Source: JAGXQV01 sp964527565
GTDB taxonomy: Bacteria; Pseudomonadota; Gammaproteobacteria; Burkholderiales; Sulfuricellaceae
Assembly: GCA_964527565.1 (NCBI GenBank)
Contig: CAZGOY010000001.1
Coordinates: 186,001-250,000, forward strand
DNA length: 64,000 bases
Reading direction: 5' to 3'
How positions within the stretch are numbered: position 1 is the first letter of the stretch; each line of letters starts with the position of its first letter. The notes under the pieces were generated by a model, which worked only from the letters and a program-made list of their open reading frames with translations, had not been told where the DNA came from and ran no database searches. Below are positions 44,069 to 53,261 of this stretch, piece after piece. A program made the position numbers and the translations under genes.

Positions 44069-45415
44069 TCACATCCCCGGCAGCATGCCTTTCATGCCGC
44101 GCATCATCTTGGCCATGCCGCCGCCCTTGCCCATCATTTTCATCATTTTCTGCATCTGCTCGAACTGTTTGAGCAGGCGGTTGATTTCCTGCACCTGCAC
44201 CCCGGAACCTGCGGCGATGCGGCGCTTGCGCGAGGCTTTCAGGATCACCGGATTGCGCCGCTCCTCGGGGGTCATGGAGTTGATGATGCCCTCGACGCGG
44301 TTGATCGCCTTGTCATCCACCTGCTGACCGGCGGCGGCCTGCGAGAGCTGCGCGGGCAGCTTGTCCATCAGGGCGGAGAGGCCGCCCATTTTTTTCATCT
44401 GCTGCATTTGCGCCTTGAAATCTTCCAGGTCGAAGCTCTTGCCCGACTTGAGCTTCTTCGCCAGCTTGACGGCTTCTTCCTGGTCGACGCCGCGCTGCGC
44501 TTCCTCGATCAGCGAGAGGACGTCGCCCATGCCGAGGATGCGTGAGGCCATGCGTTCGGGGTGGAAGGCTTCCAGGCCGTTGAGCTTTTCGCCGACGCCG
44601 GCAAACTTGATCGGTTTGCCGGTGACGTGACGCACCGACAGTGCCGCACCACCGCGCGCGTCGCCGTCCAGCTTGGTGAGCACCACGCCGGTGAGCGGCA
44701 GCGCCTCGTTGAAGGCGCGCGCCGTATTGACAGCATCCTGGCCCTGCATGGCATCGACCACGAACAGTGTTTCGGCGGGGTTGAGCGCGGCATGCAGGCG
44801 CTTGATCTCGTCCATCATCACTTCGTCGATGCCCAGACGCCCGGCGGTATCGACGATCAGCACGTCGTGAAAATGCTTGTCGGCAAAATCCAGCGCGGCG
44901 CGCGCGATTTTTTCCGGCGCATCGCTGGCCGGGGCGGCAAAGTAGTCGATATCGAGTTGCTTCGCCAATGTCTGCAACTGCTCCATGGCGGCGGGACGAT
45001 ACACGTCGCAGCTGGTGAGCAGCACCTTTTTCTTCTGCTCGCGCAGGATTTTCGCCAGCTTGGCCGCCGTGGTGGTTTTGCCGGCGCCTTGCAGCCCCGC
45101 CATCAGGATCACCGCCGGCGGCTTGACCGCCAGATTCAGGGCGGCGTTGTGCTCGCCCATCAGCGCGGTCAGTTCCTGGTGCACCACGCCGATCAGCGCC
45201 TGCCCCGGCGTCAGGCTGGCGAGCACCTCTTGGCCGAGCGCGCGCTCTTTCACGTGAGCGATGAAATCCTTCACCACCGGCAGGGCCACATCGGCTTCCA
45301 GCAGCGCCATGCGCACTTCGCGCAGGGCGTCCTGGATATTGGTTTCGGTCAGGCGCGCCTGGCCGCGCAGGTGTTTCATCACCCCGGCAAGGCGGTTGGT
45401 CAGATTGTCGAACAT
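44069..45415 (-). CDS. ffh: Signal recognition particle protein Ffh
   Basis: 448 residues. Binds 4.5S RNA and signal sequences and targets membrane proteins to FtsY. N domain, GTPase loops GLQGAGKTTTAAKLA, VDTAGRLGIDEVMMDE and TKLDGDARGG, and the Met-rich M domain ending with a run of KMMKMMGKGGGMAKMMRGMKG type (methionine bristles; given in part). Divergent from the CcsA-like gene; their starts are 76 bases apart. Confidence 0.97.
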   Translation of the reverse strand: MFDNLTNRLAGVMKHLRGQARLTETNIQDALREVRMALLEADVALPVVKDFIAHVKERALGQEVLASLTPGQALIGVVHQELTALMGEHNAALNLAVKPPAVILMAGLQGAGKTTTAAKLAKILREQKKKVLLTSCDVYRPAAMEQLQTLAKQLDIDYFAAPASDAPEKIARAALDFADKHFHDVLIVDTAGRLGIDEVMMDEIKRLHAALNPAETLFVVDAMQGQDAVNTARAFNEALPLTGVVLTKLDGDARGGAALSVRHVTGKPIKFAGVGEKLNGLEAFHPERMASRILGMGDVLSLIEEAQRGVDQEEAVKLAKKLKSGKSFDLEDFKAQMQQMKKMGGLSALMDKLPAQLSQAAAGQQVDDKAINRVEGIINSMTPEERRNPVILKASRKRRIAAGSGVQVQEINRLLKQFEQMQKMMKMMGKGGGMAKMMRGMKGMLPGM

Positions 45416-45490
45416 GCGGCGCTTCCTTTAAATTCGGGGCAGGATTGGTGTAAACTGGAACAGTCTAAAAACGCGCAGTTTACCTTATCC

Positions 45491-46306
45491 ATGCTCGGAT
45501 TCTTCCCCTACCTGCTGCTTGCCCTGCTCTACGCGGCATTGGGCTGGCATTTGCGGCGCGCCTTCGCGCTCGGCAGCGCTACGCTGGAAGGTGCGCAGAC
45601 CTGGACGCGCGTGGCAACCCTCCCTTTGCTGGCGCTGCACGGTTGGCTGCTGGTCCAGGCGCTGTTCGCCGGCACGGTGCTTAATCTCGGCGTCGGCAAT
45701 GCGATACTGACCATCGCCTGGCTGACGGTGCTGGTGTACTGGCTGGCGAGTTTCCGCTTCCCGCTGGAAGGCTTGCAGATTCTGGTGTTGCCTGCCGCAG
45801 CCCTGTGCCTGCTGCTCGCCGCCGTCCTGCCCGCGCCGCACCCCCTGCCCTATAGCGGCGTGCCATTCATGGCACATCTGGCGGTCTCCCTGTTGGCCTA
45901 TAGTCTGTTCACCATCGCCGCACTGCATGCCATGTTGATGGCGCTTGCGGAACAGCGCCTGCATGAGCACATGCTGTCGAAGATGCTGTGCAACCTCCCG
46001 CCGTTGCTGACCATGGAAAACCTGCTGTTCCGCATCATCGGCGCGGGCTTCGTGCTGCTCACCCTGGCCATACTCAGCGGCATTCTGTTTTCCGAGGAAC
46101 TGTTTCACCAGGGCATGCTCTTTAGCCACAAGACGTTGTTCGCCATCCTGTCGTGGATCATCTATGCGGCGCTGCTCGGCGGACGCTTCATCTACGGCTG
46201 GCGCGGGCGTACCGCCATCATCTGGACGCTGTCCGGCTTTGCCATGCTGGTGCTGGCCTATCTCGGCAGCAAGTTCGTGCTGGAAATCCTGCTGCACCGC
46301 GCCTGA
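45491..46306 (+). CDS. ypjD: CcsA/YpjD-family inner membrane protein
   Basis: 271 residues with about eight membrane helices. It has the cytochrome c assembly (CcsA/HemX-like) domain, with GVPFMAHLAVSLLAYSLFTIAALHA (in part), FRIIGAGFVLLTLAILSG and SHKTLFAILSWIIYAALL, the last carrying the conserved His. Sits between ffh and corB as ypjD does in E. coli. The heme-handling role of this branch is unproven. Start at 45491 (MLGFFPYLL); a long frame extends upstream over ffh but is antisense to it. Confidence 0.88.
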   Translation: MLGFFPYLLLALLYAALGWHLRRAFALGSATLEGAQTWTRVATLPLLALHGWLLVQALFAGTVLNLGVGNAILTIAWLTVLVYWLASFRFPLEGLQILVLPAAALCLLLAAVLPAPHPLPYSGVPFMAHLAVSLLAYSLFTIAALHAMLMALAEQRLHEHMLSKMLCNLPPLLTMENLLFRIIGAGFVLLTLAILSGILFSEELFHQGMLFSHKTLFAILSWIIYAALLGGRFIYGWRGRTAIIWTLSGFAMLVLAYLGSKFVLEILLHRA

Positions 46307-46351
46307 CCCCCGGCGCCAGAATACACTTCAAGACAACCCGGATTTTCCCGA

Positions 46352-47641
46352 TTGGACGATATTCCCTTAAGCGCACTGCTGATTGCCCTGGTCGTTTTGC
46401 TAATCTGCTCCGGGTTTTTCTCGGCATCGGAAACCAGTCTGATGGCGATCAATCGTTACCGCCTCAGACATCTTGCAAAAAGCGGCCATCGTGGCGCCAA
46501 GGTGACCCTGTTCCTGCTGGAAAGAACCGACAAACTGCTGGGCGTTGTGCTGCTTGGCAACAACCTGACCAATGCCGCTGCCGCCACCCTGGTGACGATC
46601 ATTGCCATCCGCTTATTTGGCGAAAGCGAACTGATGCTGACCATCGCCACCCTGACGGTTACTTTCCTGATCCTGGTGTTTAGCGAAGTTACGCCGAAAA
46701 CGCTGGGGGCCGCCTATCCCGAACGCATCGCCATTCCCGCCAGCTATGTTCTCGTGCTGTTGTTGAAGGTGTTTTACCCGGTGATCTGGTTCGTCAACTT
46801 GCTGGTACGCGGCCTGCTGTGGCTGCTGCGCATCAAGCCGCAAAACCAGGGTGCGGCCGCATCGCTCAGCATGGAGGAATTGCGCACCCTGGTGCTGGAA
46901 GGCGGCCATTACATTCCGCCCAAGCACCAGAGCATCCTCGCCAACCTGTTCGCGCTGGAAAATGCCACCGTCGCCGACGTGATGACGCCGCGCAACCAGA
47001 TCGAAGCCCTGGATCTCGATGCGCCGGAAGACGTGCTGCGCGAACAGGTGGTGACCTGCCACCATTCGCGCCTGCTGGCCTATCGGGAGAGGCTCGACAA
47101 CGTTCTCGGTGTGGTCCAGGTGCGCAAACTGCTGCACCGCATCCACAGTGGAGAAATCAATGCACAGGTGCTGGAAGAAGTTATGCGCGAGCCGTATTTC
47201 ATCCACGCCGGCACCTCGCTGCTCGCACAGATGCAGCTATTCCAGGAAAGTCAGCGCCGCACAGGTCTGGTGGTCGATGAATATGGGGAGCTGCTCGGCC
47301 TGGTAAGTCTTAACGACATCCTCGAAGAAATCGTCGGCGAGTTCACCACGATTGCCCCCAGCCGCTCCGGCAGCTACCGCAGGCAGGAGGACGGCAGCTG
47401 GGTGGCGGATGGTTCCAGCCAGTTGCGCGACCTCAACCGCAAACTGAGCCTGGATTTTCCCCTGGATGGCCCGAAAACCCTCAACGGCCTGATCGTGGAA
47501 CATTTCGAGGACATCCCGGAGGCCGGCGTGAGCTTCAAACTGGCCGGTCACACCCTGGAAATCCTGCACACCCAGGATCGTGCGGTCAAAGTGGTGCGCA
47601 TTTTCCCCGCCGCGCACCCCCGGCAAGACGATCAACAGTAA
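46352..47641 (+). CDS. corB: CorB/HlyC-CorC family transporter-like protein (DUF21, CBS, CorC_HlyC)
   Basis: 429 residues from a TTG start (MDDIPLSALLIAL). Order: DUF21 membrane domain (SGFFSASETSLMAINRYRL, GNNLTNAAAATLVTI), a CBS pair (VADVMTPRNQIEALDLDAPEDV; VVDEYGELLGLVSLNDILEEIVGEF) and a C-terminal CorC_HlyC domain (LNGLIVEHFEDIPEAGVSFKL). CorB/CorC proteins are magnesium exporters regulated by nucleotides at the CBS domains. Same gene neighbour relation (ypjD-corB) as in E. coli. Confidence 0.92.
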   Translation: MDDIPLSALLIALVVLLICSGFFSASETSLMAINRYRLRHLAKSGHRGAKVTLFLLERTDKLLGVVLLGNNLTNAAAATLVTIIAIRLFGESELMLTIATLTVTFLILVFSEVTPKTLGAAYPERIAIPASYVLVLLLKVFYPVIWFVNLLVRGLLWLLRIKPQNQGAAASLSMEELRTLVLEGGHYIPPKHQSILANLFALENATVADVMTPRNQIEALDLDAPEDVLREQVVTCHHSRLLAYRERLDNVLGVVQVRKLLHRIHSGEINAQVLEEVMREPYFIHAGTSLLAQMQLFQESQRRTGLVVDEYGELLGLVSLNDILEEIVGEFTTIAPSRSGSYRRQEDGSWVADGSSQLRDLNRKLSLDFPLDGPKTLNGLIVEHFEDIPEAGVSFKLAGHTLEILHTQDRAVKVVRIFPAAHPRQDDQQ

Positions 47642-47710
47642 AATAGGGAGAATTGACGGTCGGTAGTGGATTGTGTTTAGCTAACCTATCTTATAGCGGA
47701 CAGGAAAATC

Positions 47711-49618
47711 ATGGGCTCTTCATCTGCAATGCCTCTTTCATTGTTGCTGGCGACAATGGATCATCTTCAGCGCTTCGCCCCGTTCAGCCTGATGGAGCGG
47801 GACCATCTCAAGGAGTTGGTGCAGAAGCTGGAAGTGGGCTACTACGCCAAGGGGGAGGTGATCCTGTCACCCGAACAGGGGGTGGTGTCGCGTTTTTTTG
47901 TCATCAAGCAGGGGGTGGTGCAAGGCGAGCAGGGCGTGGTCAAGGCCCAGGACGACAACGCTTGGCTGGAACTCAACGAGGGGGAGTGTTTCCCGCTCGG
48001 CGCCCTGCTATCCAAGCGTGGTGTCACCAGCACCTACCGGGCCAGCGTCGATACTTTCTGCTACGAGATGGCGGCGGCGGATTTCCTGGAAATGATCCAG
48101 CTCAGCCCGGCGTTCCAGGATTTCTGCACGCGGCGCATCGCCAGCCTGCTGGAGCAGTCGAAGCAGATCATCCAGGCGCAGTACGCCAATTCCAGCGCCG
48201 AACAGCAGTCGCTCAACAGCCCGCTATCGGGCATTGTGCGGCGTGATCCGGTGACCTGCGCGCCGGACGCCCCGGTGCGCGAAGTGCTCTCTACCATGCA
48301 CCAGTTGGGAATCGGTTCGATGGTTGCCGTCGAAGAAGGCAAGCCGGTGGGGATTTTTACCTTGCACGACGTACTCAACCGCGTCGCCCTGGCACAGATC
48401 GACCTCGAGCAGCCCATTATCGGCATCATGAGCACCGGGTTGACCACCTTGCCGCCTACCGCCCTGGCTTATGAAGCTGCGCTGGTGATGGCCAAGCATG
48501 GCTTCCGCCACGTGCTGGTTACCGATAACGGCAAGCTGGTCGGCGTAATTTCAGAAAAGGACTTGTTCACTCTGCAACGAGTAGGGCTGCGCCAGATCAG
48601 TGCCACCATCCGCAACGCGGAAAATATTGGTGCGCTGAAACAGTCCGCCGGCGACATTCGCCAGCTGGCGCACAATATGCTGGCGCAGGGCGTGGCTGCG
48701 GAACAACTCACGCAATTCATTTCCGCCCTCAACGACCTCCTGACCGAACGCATCATCGAACTGGAGTGCGCCGCTGCGGGAGCAGGCGATGGCCCTTTGT
48801 GCCACGGCGGTCTGTGTTGGCTCGCCCTGGGCAGCGAAGGGCGGCTTGAGCAGACGCTCAACACCGACCAGGATAACGGTATTATTTTTACCGTGCCGGA
48901 AGGCGGCACGGCGGATGCGGTGAGGGCGCAATTACTGCCGCTGGCGCGGCGCATCAACGAGGCGCTTGACGCTTGCGGTTTCCCGCTGTGCCAGGGCGAC
49001 ATCATGGCCAGCAACCCGCAGTGGTGCTTGAGTCTGGACGAGTGGAAAAACAAGTTCGAGGGCTGGATCGATCACGGCTCGCCCGATGCGCTGCTGAAAG
49101 CTTCGATCTTTTTCGATTTCCGCCCTTTGTACGGCAGGCACCAGTTGGCGCACGACTTGCGCGACTGGCTGGCGCCGAGGGTGGCCGGAAATACGCGCTT
49201 TCTGCACCAGATGGCGGCCAACGCGCTACGCAACCGTCCGCCGTTGGGGCTGGTGCGCGATTTTGTGGTGGGCGAGGGCAACAAGCTCGATCTCAAGTTC
49301 AACGGCATTACCCCGTTTGTGGATGCAGCGCGGATTTACAGCCTAGCTGCCGGGGATACCCATACGCACACCGTTCAGCGCCTGCGCTTGAGTGCCGCCA
49401 AGCTCAATATCCCGAATGCGGATGCCTGGGTCGAGGCGTTCCTGTTTATCCAGTTGTTGCGTCTGCGCGTCCAGCACCAGCAGAGCGAGGCCGGCAGCGA
49501 ACTGAGCAACCGGATTGATCCCGACGATCTCAACGACCTCGACCGGCGCATCCTGAAGGAGGCTTTCCGTCAGGCACGCAAGCTCCAGGCACGTCTGGCC
49601 CTGGATTACCAGCTGTGA
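47711..49618 (+). CDS. cNMP-binding, CBS and DUF294 nucleotidyltransferase-like signalling protein
   Basis: 635 residues, cytoplasmic. Order: cyclic-nucleotide-binding-like domain (about 15-135), CBS pair (about 165-285: MHQLGIGSMVAVEEGKPVGIFTLHDV; HGFRHVLVTDNGKLVGVISEKDL), DUF294 nucleotidyltransferase-like domain with LALGSEGRLEQTLNTDQDNG (residues near 370-390, the GSEGR...D-x-D core) and a helical DUF294 C-terminal domain (about 480-620). AGGAAAATC precedes the ATG. The four genes from here to 52613 recur together in proteobacteria beside acetate-type symporters, which suggests control of uptake; that is a memory of context, not a proof. Confidence 0.9.
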   Translation: MGSSSAMPLSLLLATMDHLQRFAPFSLMERDHLKELVQKLEVGYYAKGEVILSPEQGVVSRFFVIKQGVVQGEQGVVKAQDDNAWLELNEGECFPLGALLSKRGVTSTYRASVDTFCYEMAAADFLEMIQLSPAFQDFCTRRIASLLEQSKQIIQAQYANSSAEQQSLNSPLSGIVRRDPVTCAPDAPVREVLSTMHQLGIGSMVAVEEGKPVGIFTLHDVLNRVALAQIDLEQPIIGIMSTGLTTLPPTALAYEAALVMAKHGFRHVLVTDNGKLVGVISEKDLFTLQRVGLRQISATIRNAENIGALKQSAGDIRQLAHNMLAQGVAAEQLTQFISALNDLLTERIIELECAAAGAGDGPLCHGGLCWLALGSEGRLEQTLNTDQDNGIIFTVPEGGTADAVRAQLLPLARRINEALDACGFPLCQGDIMASNPQWCLSLDEWKNKFEGWIDHGSPDALLKASIFFDFRPLYGRHQLAHDLRDWLAPRVAGNTRFLHQMAANALRNRPPLGLVRDFVVGEGNKLDLKFNGITPFVDAARIYSLAAGDTHTHTVQRLRLSAAKLNIPNADAWVEAFLFIQLLRLRVQHQQSEAGSELSNRIDPDDLNDLDRRILKEAFRQARKLQARLALDYQL

Positions 49619-50319
49619 ACCTGTTTGCCCGCTGGTTTTCTCCGGCCCCGCTTCTGAGTGCCGGGGAAAAGGCGCGTCTCGATGCCTGGCGCTGTCTGCC
49701 GGAAGCGAGCCGCCCGGTGGATTTGACTTGCGGGCGCTTTGTGGTGGTGGACGTGGAAACCACCGGGCTCAATCTGTCGCGCGACAAACTCATCGCCATC
49801 GGCGCGGTGGCGGTCAATCAGGGGCGCATCTGCCTGGGCGACAGCTTCGAGATCATCCTGCAGCAGTCCGCTTCCAGCGGCAAGGACAATATCCTGATCC
49901 ACGGCATAGGCGGCAGCGCGCAGACCGGGGGGGTGCCGCCGACGGAGGCGCTGCTGTGCTTCCTGGAGTTTCTCGGCAAAGACCCGCTGGTGGCTTTTCA
50001 CGTCACTTTCGACAAAACCATGATCCGGCGCGCCCTCAAGACCTTTCTTGGGCTGCGTTTCAATCACCCCTGGCTGGACCTGGCTTACGTGGCGCCGGGC
50101 CTGAATCCGCAGCACGCCCATGTGCTGCGCACGCTGGACGAGTGGACCCGCCACTTCGGCATCCAGAATTACGCTCGCCACAATGCGCTGGCCGATGCGC
50201 TGACCACCGCCCAGCTCTACCAGGTAGCCATCGAGCAGGGGCGCCATAAAAACATCAAGACCTTTAAGGGCTTGCAGGATTTGGAAAATCTGCATCGCTG
50301 GACGCGCGGCGCCGGCTAG
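49615..50319 (+). CDS. DEDDh-type 3'-5' exonuclease (DnaQ/PolC-epsilon-like)
   Basis: 234 residues from a GTG that overlaps the stop of the DUF294 gene. Exonuclease motif I is VVVDVETTGLNL, motif II includes LVAFHVTFDKTMIRR and motif III is HNALADALTTAQLY, with the DEDDh residues in place. It is an isolated exonuclease domain, unlike DnaQ in length and context; coupling to a signalling protein and a symporter is odd for a replication enzyme, and its substrate is unknown. Confidence 0.88.
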   Translation: MNLFARWFSPAPLLSAGEKARLDAWRCLPEASRPVDLTCGRFVVVDVETTGLNLSRDKLIAIGAVAVNQGRICLGDSFEIILQQSASSGKDNILIHGIGGSAQTGGVPPTEALLCFLEFLGKDPLVAFHVTFDKTMIRRALKTFLGLRFNHPWLDLAYVAPGLNPQHAHVLRTLDEWTRHFGIQNYARHNALADALTTAQLYQVAIEQGRHKNIKTFKGLQDLENLHRWTRGAG

Positions 50320-50346
50320 CTCCCTGGTTTTGGCAAACTTGTATCT

Positions 50347-50363
50347 CTTATGGAAGACATAAG
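50347..50363 (+). promoter_or_regulatory. Inverted repeat upstream of the symporter promoter
   Basis: CTTATG-GAAGA-CATAAG, perfect 6-base arms, ends 24 bases before the -35 box below. Suitable for an activator, but the protein is unknown. Confidence 0.35.
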
Positions 50364-50386
50364 ACAGCTTGTCAAGTTAAAAAATC

Positions 50387-50415
50387 TTTACCGCCGATTT
50401 CAATGGTCTTATACT
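50387..50415 (+). promoter_or_regulatory. Sigma-70-like promoter for the DUF4212-symporter operon
   Basis: TTTACC (50387-50392) and TATACT (50410-50415), 17 bases apart, about 105 bases before the DUF4212 start, so a fair 5' leader is expected. This shows the symporter pair has its own start although it follows the exonuclease gene. Confidence 0.5.
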
Positions 50416-50520
50416 CGCCGCCGGGGTTACATCGAGGGGTTGAAAAGCTAGGTGGGCCTTGTATCGAATGGTCATGGGCGGGGTAATCCGCTCTTTATGA
50501 TTCCAAAAAGGAGGATGTAA

Positions 50521-50790
50521 ATGTCACAAGTTAGCGGTAGCGAAAGTTCGAACGCCTATTGGCGCGCGACACTGGGTTTGCTGACCAAAATCCTGATCGT
50601 GTGGTTCGCAGTCTCGTTCGGCGCCGGCATCCTGTTCGCCGACATGCTCAACGCGATCAAGCTGGGCGGCTACCCCTTGGGCTTCTGGTTTGCCCATCAG
50701 GGTTCGATCTATATCTTCATCGCGTTGATTTTCTATTACGCGAAGCGGATGAACGAAATCGACCGTGAGTTCGACGTACACGAAGACTAA
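50521..50790 (+). CDS. DUF4212 small membrane subunit of a sodium:solute symporter
   Basis: 89 residues with two membrane helices (LTKILIVWFAVSFGAGILF; GSIYIFIALIFYYAKRMNEIDREF) and the family tail F-Y-x-x-R-M-x-x-I-D-x-E-F. DUF4212 proteins are encoded directly before VC_2705-type symporters, as here (18 bases apart). AAAGGAGG lies just before the ATG. Predicted small subunit or chaperone of the transporter. Confidence 0.92.
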   Translation: MSQVSGSESSNAYWRATLGLLTKILIVWFAVSFGAGILFADMLNAIKLGGYPLGFWFAHQGSIYIFIALIFYYAKRMNEIDREFDVHED

Positions 50791-50807
50791 AACACAGGGA
50801 GCCATAC

Positions 50808-52613
50808 ATGGATCTGCAAACAATGATTTACCTGGTGGTCGGCGCGACGTTTGCGCTGTACATCGGGATCGCCATCTGGGCGCGCGCCGGCAGCACCAGC
50901 GAGTTTTACGTGGCCGGCGGCGGCGTTCCGCCGGTCATGAACGGGATGGCCACAGCGGCCGACTGGATGTCGGCCGCTTCGTTCATCTCGATGGCCGGCC
51001 TGATCGCCAACATGGGTTACGGCGGCGGCCTGTTCCTGATGGGCTGGACCGGCGGCTACGTGCTGCTGGCGATGCTGCTCGCACCCTACCTGCGCAAATT
51101 CGGCAAGTTTACCGTGCCGCAGTTCATCGGTGACCGCTACTACTCCAAGACCGCCTCCACGGTGGCCGTGGTTTGCCTGCTGACCGCCTCGATCACCTAC
51201 ATCATCGGCCAGATGACCGGCGTCGGCGTGGCTTTCTCGCGCTTCCTCGGCGTGTCGAGCGATACCGGCATTTACGTCGGTATGGGCATCGTCTTCATGT
51301 ACGCGGTGTTCGGCGGCATGAAGGGCATCACCTATACCCAGGTGGCCCAGTACATCGTGCTGATCTTCGCCTACACCATTCCGGCGATCTTCATCTCGCT
51401 ACACCTCACCGGCATGCCGATCCCGCAACTGGGTCTCGGTTCCGCGATGGCGGGCACGGATGTCTCCCTGCTGCAAAAACTCGACCAGGTAGTGGTTGAT
51501 CTCGGCTTCGGCCAGTACACCACGACGACGGCAGGCAGCACGCTCAACATGTTCGTCTACACGATGTCGCTGATGATCGGCACCGCCGGTCTGCCGCACG
51601 TCATCATGCGCTTCTTCACCGTTCCGACGGTCAAGGCGGCGCGTTCTTCAGCAGGCTGGGCGCTGGTCTTCATCGCCATCCTCTACACCACGGCGCCCGC
51701 AGTTGCCGCCATGGCCAAGCTGAACCTGCACGGCACGGTGAACACCGCCGTCGTGACCAACGGCGACCTGTACGCGACGGAATCCAGCCTCAACTACGAG
51801 GCGCGTCCGGACTGGATGAAGCGCTGGGAGAAAACCGGCCTGCTGAAGTTCGAAGACAAGAACGGTGACGGCCGCATCCAGTATTACAACGACAAGACCA
51901 AGAACGACGCCGCCAAGGCCAAGGCCGAAGCCGCCGGCTGGAAGGGTAACGAACTGACGGTCAACGCCGACATCATCGTGCTGGCCAACCCGGAAATCGC
52001 GCTGCTGCCGAACTGGGTGATCGCGCTGGTGGCCGCCGGCGGTCTCGCCGCTGCGCTGTCTACCGCAGCCGGTCTGCTGATGGCGATTTCAGCCGCCGTT
52101 TCGCATGATCTGGTGAAGGGCGTGTTTGTGCCGAACATCAGCGAGAAGGGCGAACTGCTGGCGGGCAAGATTTCGATGGCTGTGGCCATCGTCATCTCCG
52201 GCTATCTCGGCTTGAATCCGCCAGGCTTTGCGGCGGGTACCGTGGCCCTGGCCTTCGGTATCGCGGCCTCATCGCTGTTCCCGGCCATCATGATGGGCAT
52301 CTTCTCCAAGAAGATGAACAAGGAAGGCGCCATCGCCGGCATGTTGTCGGGCCTGACCGTGACCCTGTTCTACGTGTTTGCGCACAAGGGCATCTTCTTC
52401 GTCAAGGGAACCGAGTATCTGGACCTGATCGGTGGTGCCAACAGCTTCTTTACCATCACGCCGGAAGCTTTCGGTGCAATCGGCGCCCTGGTCAACTTCG
52501 GCGTCGCCTTCGCGGTGGACAAGATGACCAAGGAACCGCCCGAGCACATCCAGCACATGGTCGAAGCCGTGCGTACCCCGCGTGGTTCAAAGGCTGTGGA
52601 TGGCGCGCACTAA
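50808..52613 (+). CDS. Sodium:solute symporter, VC_2705 subfamily (acetate/monocarboxylate type)
   Basis: 601 residues, about 13 membrane helices of the SSS/APC fold. Family marks: GSTSEFYVAGGGVPPVMNGMA near the start, TAADWMSAASFISMAG, GGLFLMGWTGGYVL, and a soluble insert between helices (about 300-390, with the sequence YATESSLNYEARPDWMKRWE) that is typical of this subfamily, not of ActP itself. Likely carries acetate or another short carboxylate; the substrate is inferred from the family. A terminator follows at 52669. Confidence 0.92.
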   Translation: MDLQTMIYLVVGATFALYIGIAIWARAGSTSEFYVAGGGVPPVMNGMATAADWMSAASFISMAGLIANMGYGGGLFLMGWTGGYVLLAMLLAPYLRKFGKFTVPQFIGDRYYSKTASTVAVVCLLTASITYIIGQMTGVGVAFSRFLGVSSDTGIYVGMGIVFMYAVFGGMKGITYTQVAQYIVLIFAYTIPAIFISLHLTGMPIPQLGLGSAMAGTDVSLLQKLDQVVVDLGFGQYTTTTAGSTLNMFVYTMSLMIGTAGLPHVIMRFFTVPTVKAARSSAGWALVFIAILYTTAPAVAAMAKLNLHGTVNTAVVTNGDLYATESSLNYEARPDWMKRWEKTGLLKFEDKNGDGRIQYYNDKTKNDAAKAKAEAAGWKGNELTVNADIIVLANPEIALLPNWVIALVAAGGLAAALSTAAGLLMAISAAVSHDLVKGVFVPNISEKGELLAGKISMAVAIVISGYLGLNPPGFAAGTVALAFGIAASSLFPAIMMGIFSKKMNKEGAIAGMLSGLTVTLFYVFAHKGIFFVKGTEYLDLIGGANSFFTITPEAFGAIGALVNFGVAFAVDKMTKEPPEHIQHMVEAVRTPRGSKAVDGAH

Positions 52614-52668
52614 GCCGCCAGTCCTGCACCGGGCAACACCCGCTTGGCCGGGTGTTTGCCAGAATCAC

Positions 52669-52701
52669 AACCCCGCCCACAAAACCGGCGGGGTTTTTTT
52701 T
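52669..52701 (+). terminator. Rho-independent terminator after the symporter
   Basis: AACCCCGCC (52669-52677) pairs with GGCGGGGTT (52687-52695) around CACAAAACC, followed by a run of T. A second hairpin, ACACCCGCTTGGCCGGGTGT, lies 30 bases before it. Confidence 0.85.
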
Positions 52702-52741
52702 GAATGTAGCCCGAATATCTTATAAAAGTGCTGTCTTGCTG

Positions 52742-52820
52742 GTAGGAGGGGCCTTGGCCCCGAGTTTTTTTCCGTTCATCTGCGAAAAAATCTAAAGCTC
52801 GGGGCCAAGGCCCCTCCTAC
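52742..52820. repeat. REP/BIME-like inverted repeat, copy 2
   Basis: A perfect 23-base inverted repeat: GTAGGAGGGGCCTTGGCCCC plus GAG (52742-52764) and its complement (52798-52820), with a 33-base spacer. Each arm carries its own small palindrome GGGGCCTTGGCCCC. Same arms as copy 1 at 701-775; the spacers differ completely. It lies just after the symporter terminator, in non-coding sequence. Confidence 0.8.
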
Positions 52821-52868
52821 AGGATTGGGAGGCATTTATAAATATCCGGGCTGAATCTGGGAGTTTGT

Positions 52869-53222
52869 ATGATTTTCGACTTCAGTGTGGCCTTGACGTG
52901 GATATTGTTTCTGGCCCTGTTTCCCATCGCCTTCTTCTGGCTGCGCCGCGCCTGGCGCATCCAGGTGCGCAGGGATTATTCGGAGGTCGCGCTCAAGCAT
53001 GGCGAGCCGCCCGCCAACCCGAAGAAATTCGCGCCCTATGCGATGTTGATCAACCTGGTGGCCGGCGTTATCGTGGTGTGGGCGATTATCGGCGTGTTGA
53101 CGGCCAGCATGGACTATGAAACCTGGTCGGCAATGGCCGGCGTAACCATCTGGCTCAAGTTCATCGCCGATTTCATTCTCAGCCGCCACGCCCACCCGAT
53201 GGTCATCAAGAAGAAATCATGA
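52869..53222 (+). CDS. Small membrane protein, unknown
   Basis: 117 residues with one N-terminal helix (VALTWILFLALFPIAFFWLRR), a soluble stretch with RDYSEVALKHGEPPANP, and two further hydrophobic segments (YAMLINLVAGVIVVWAIIGVL; WSAMAGVTIWLKFIADFIL). GGGAG precedes the ATG. It lies alone between repeat copy 2 and the convergent grpB-like gene. I do not recognise it; the gap to the symporter and the terminator make a shared operon unlikely. Confidence 0.7.
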   Translation: MIFDFSVALTWILFLALFPIAFFWLRRAWRIQVRRDYSEVALKHGEPPANPKKFAPYAMLINLVAGVIVVWAIIGVLTASMDYETWSAMAGVTIWLKFIADFILSRHAHPMVIKKKS

Positions 53223-53261
53223 ATAAGTAGTGCCGGGCATACCTGATGCTAAGCAAGAGTT

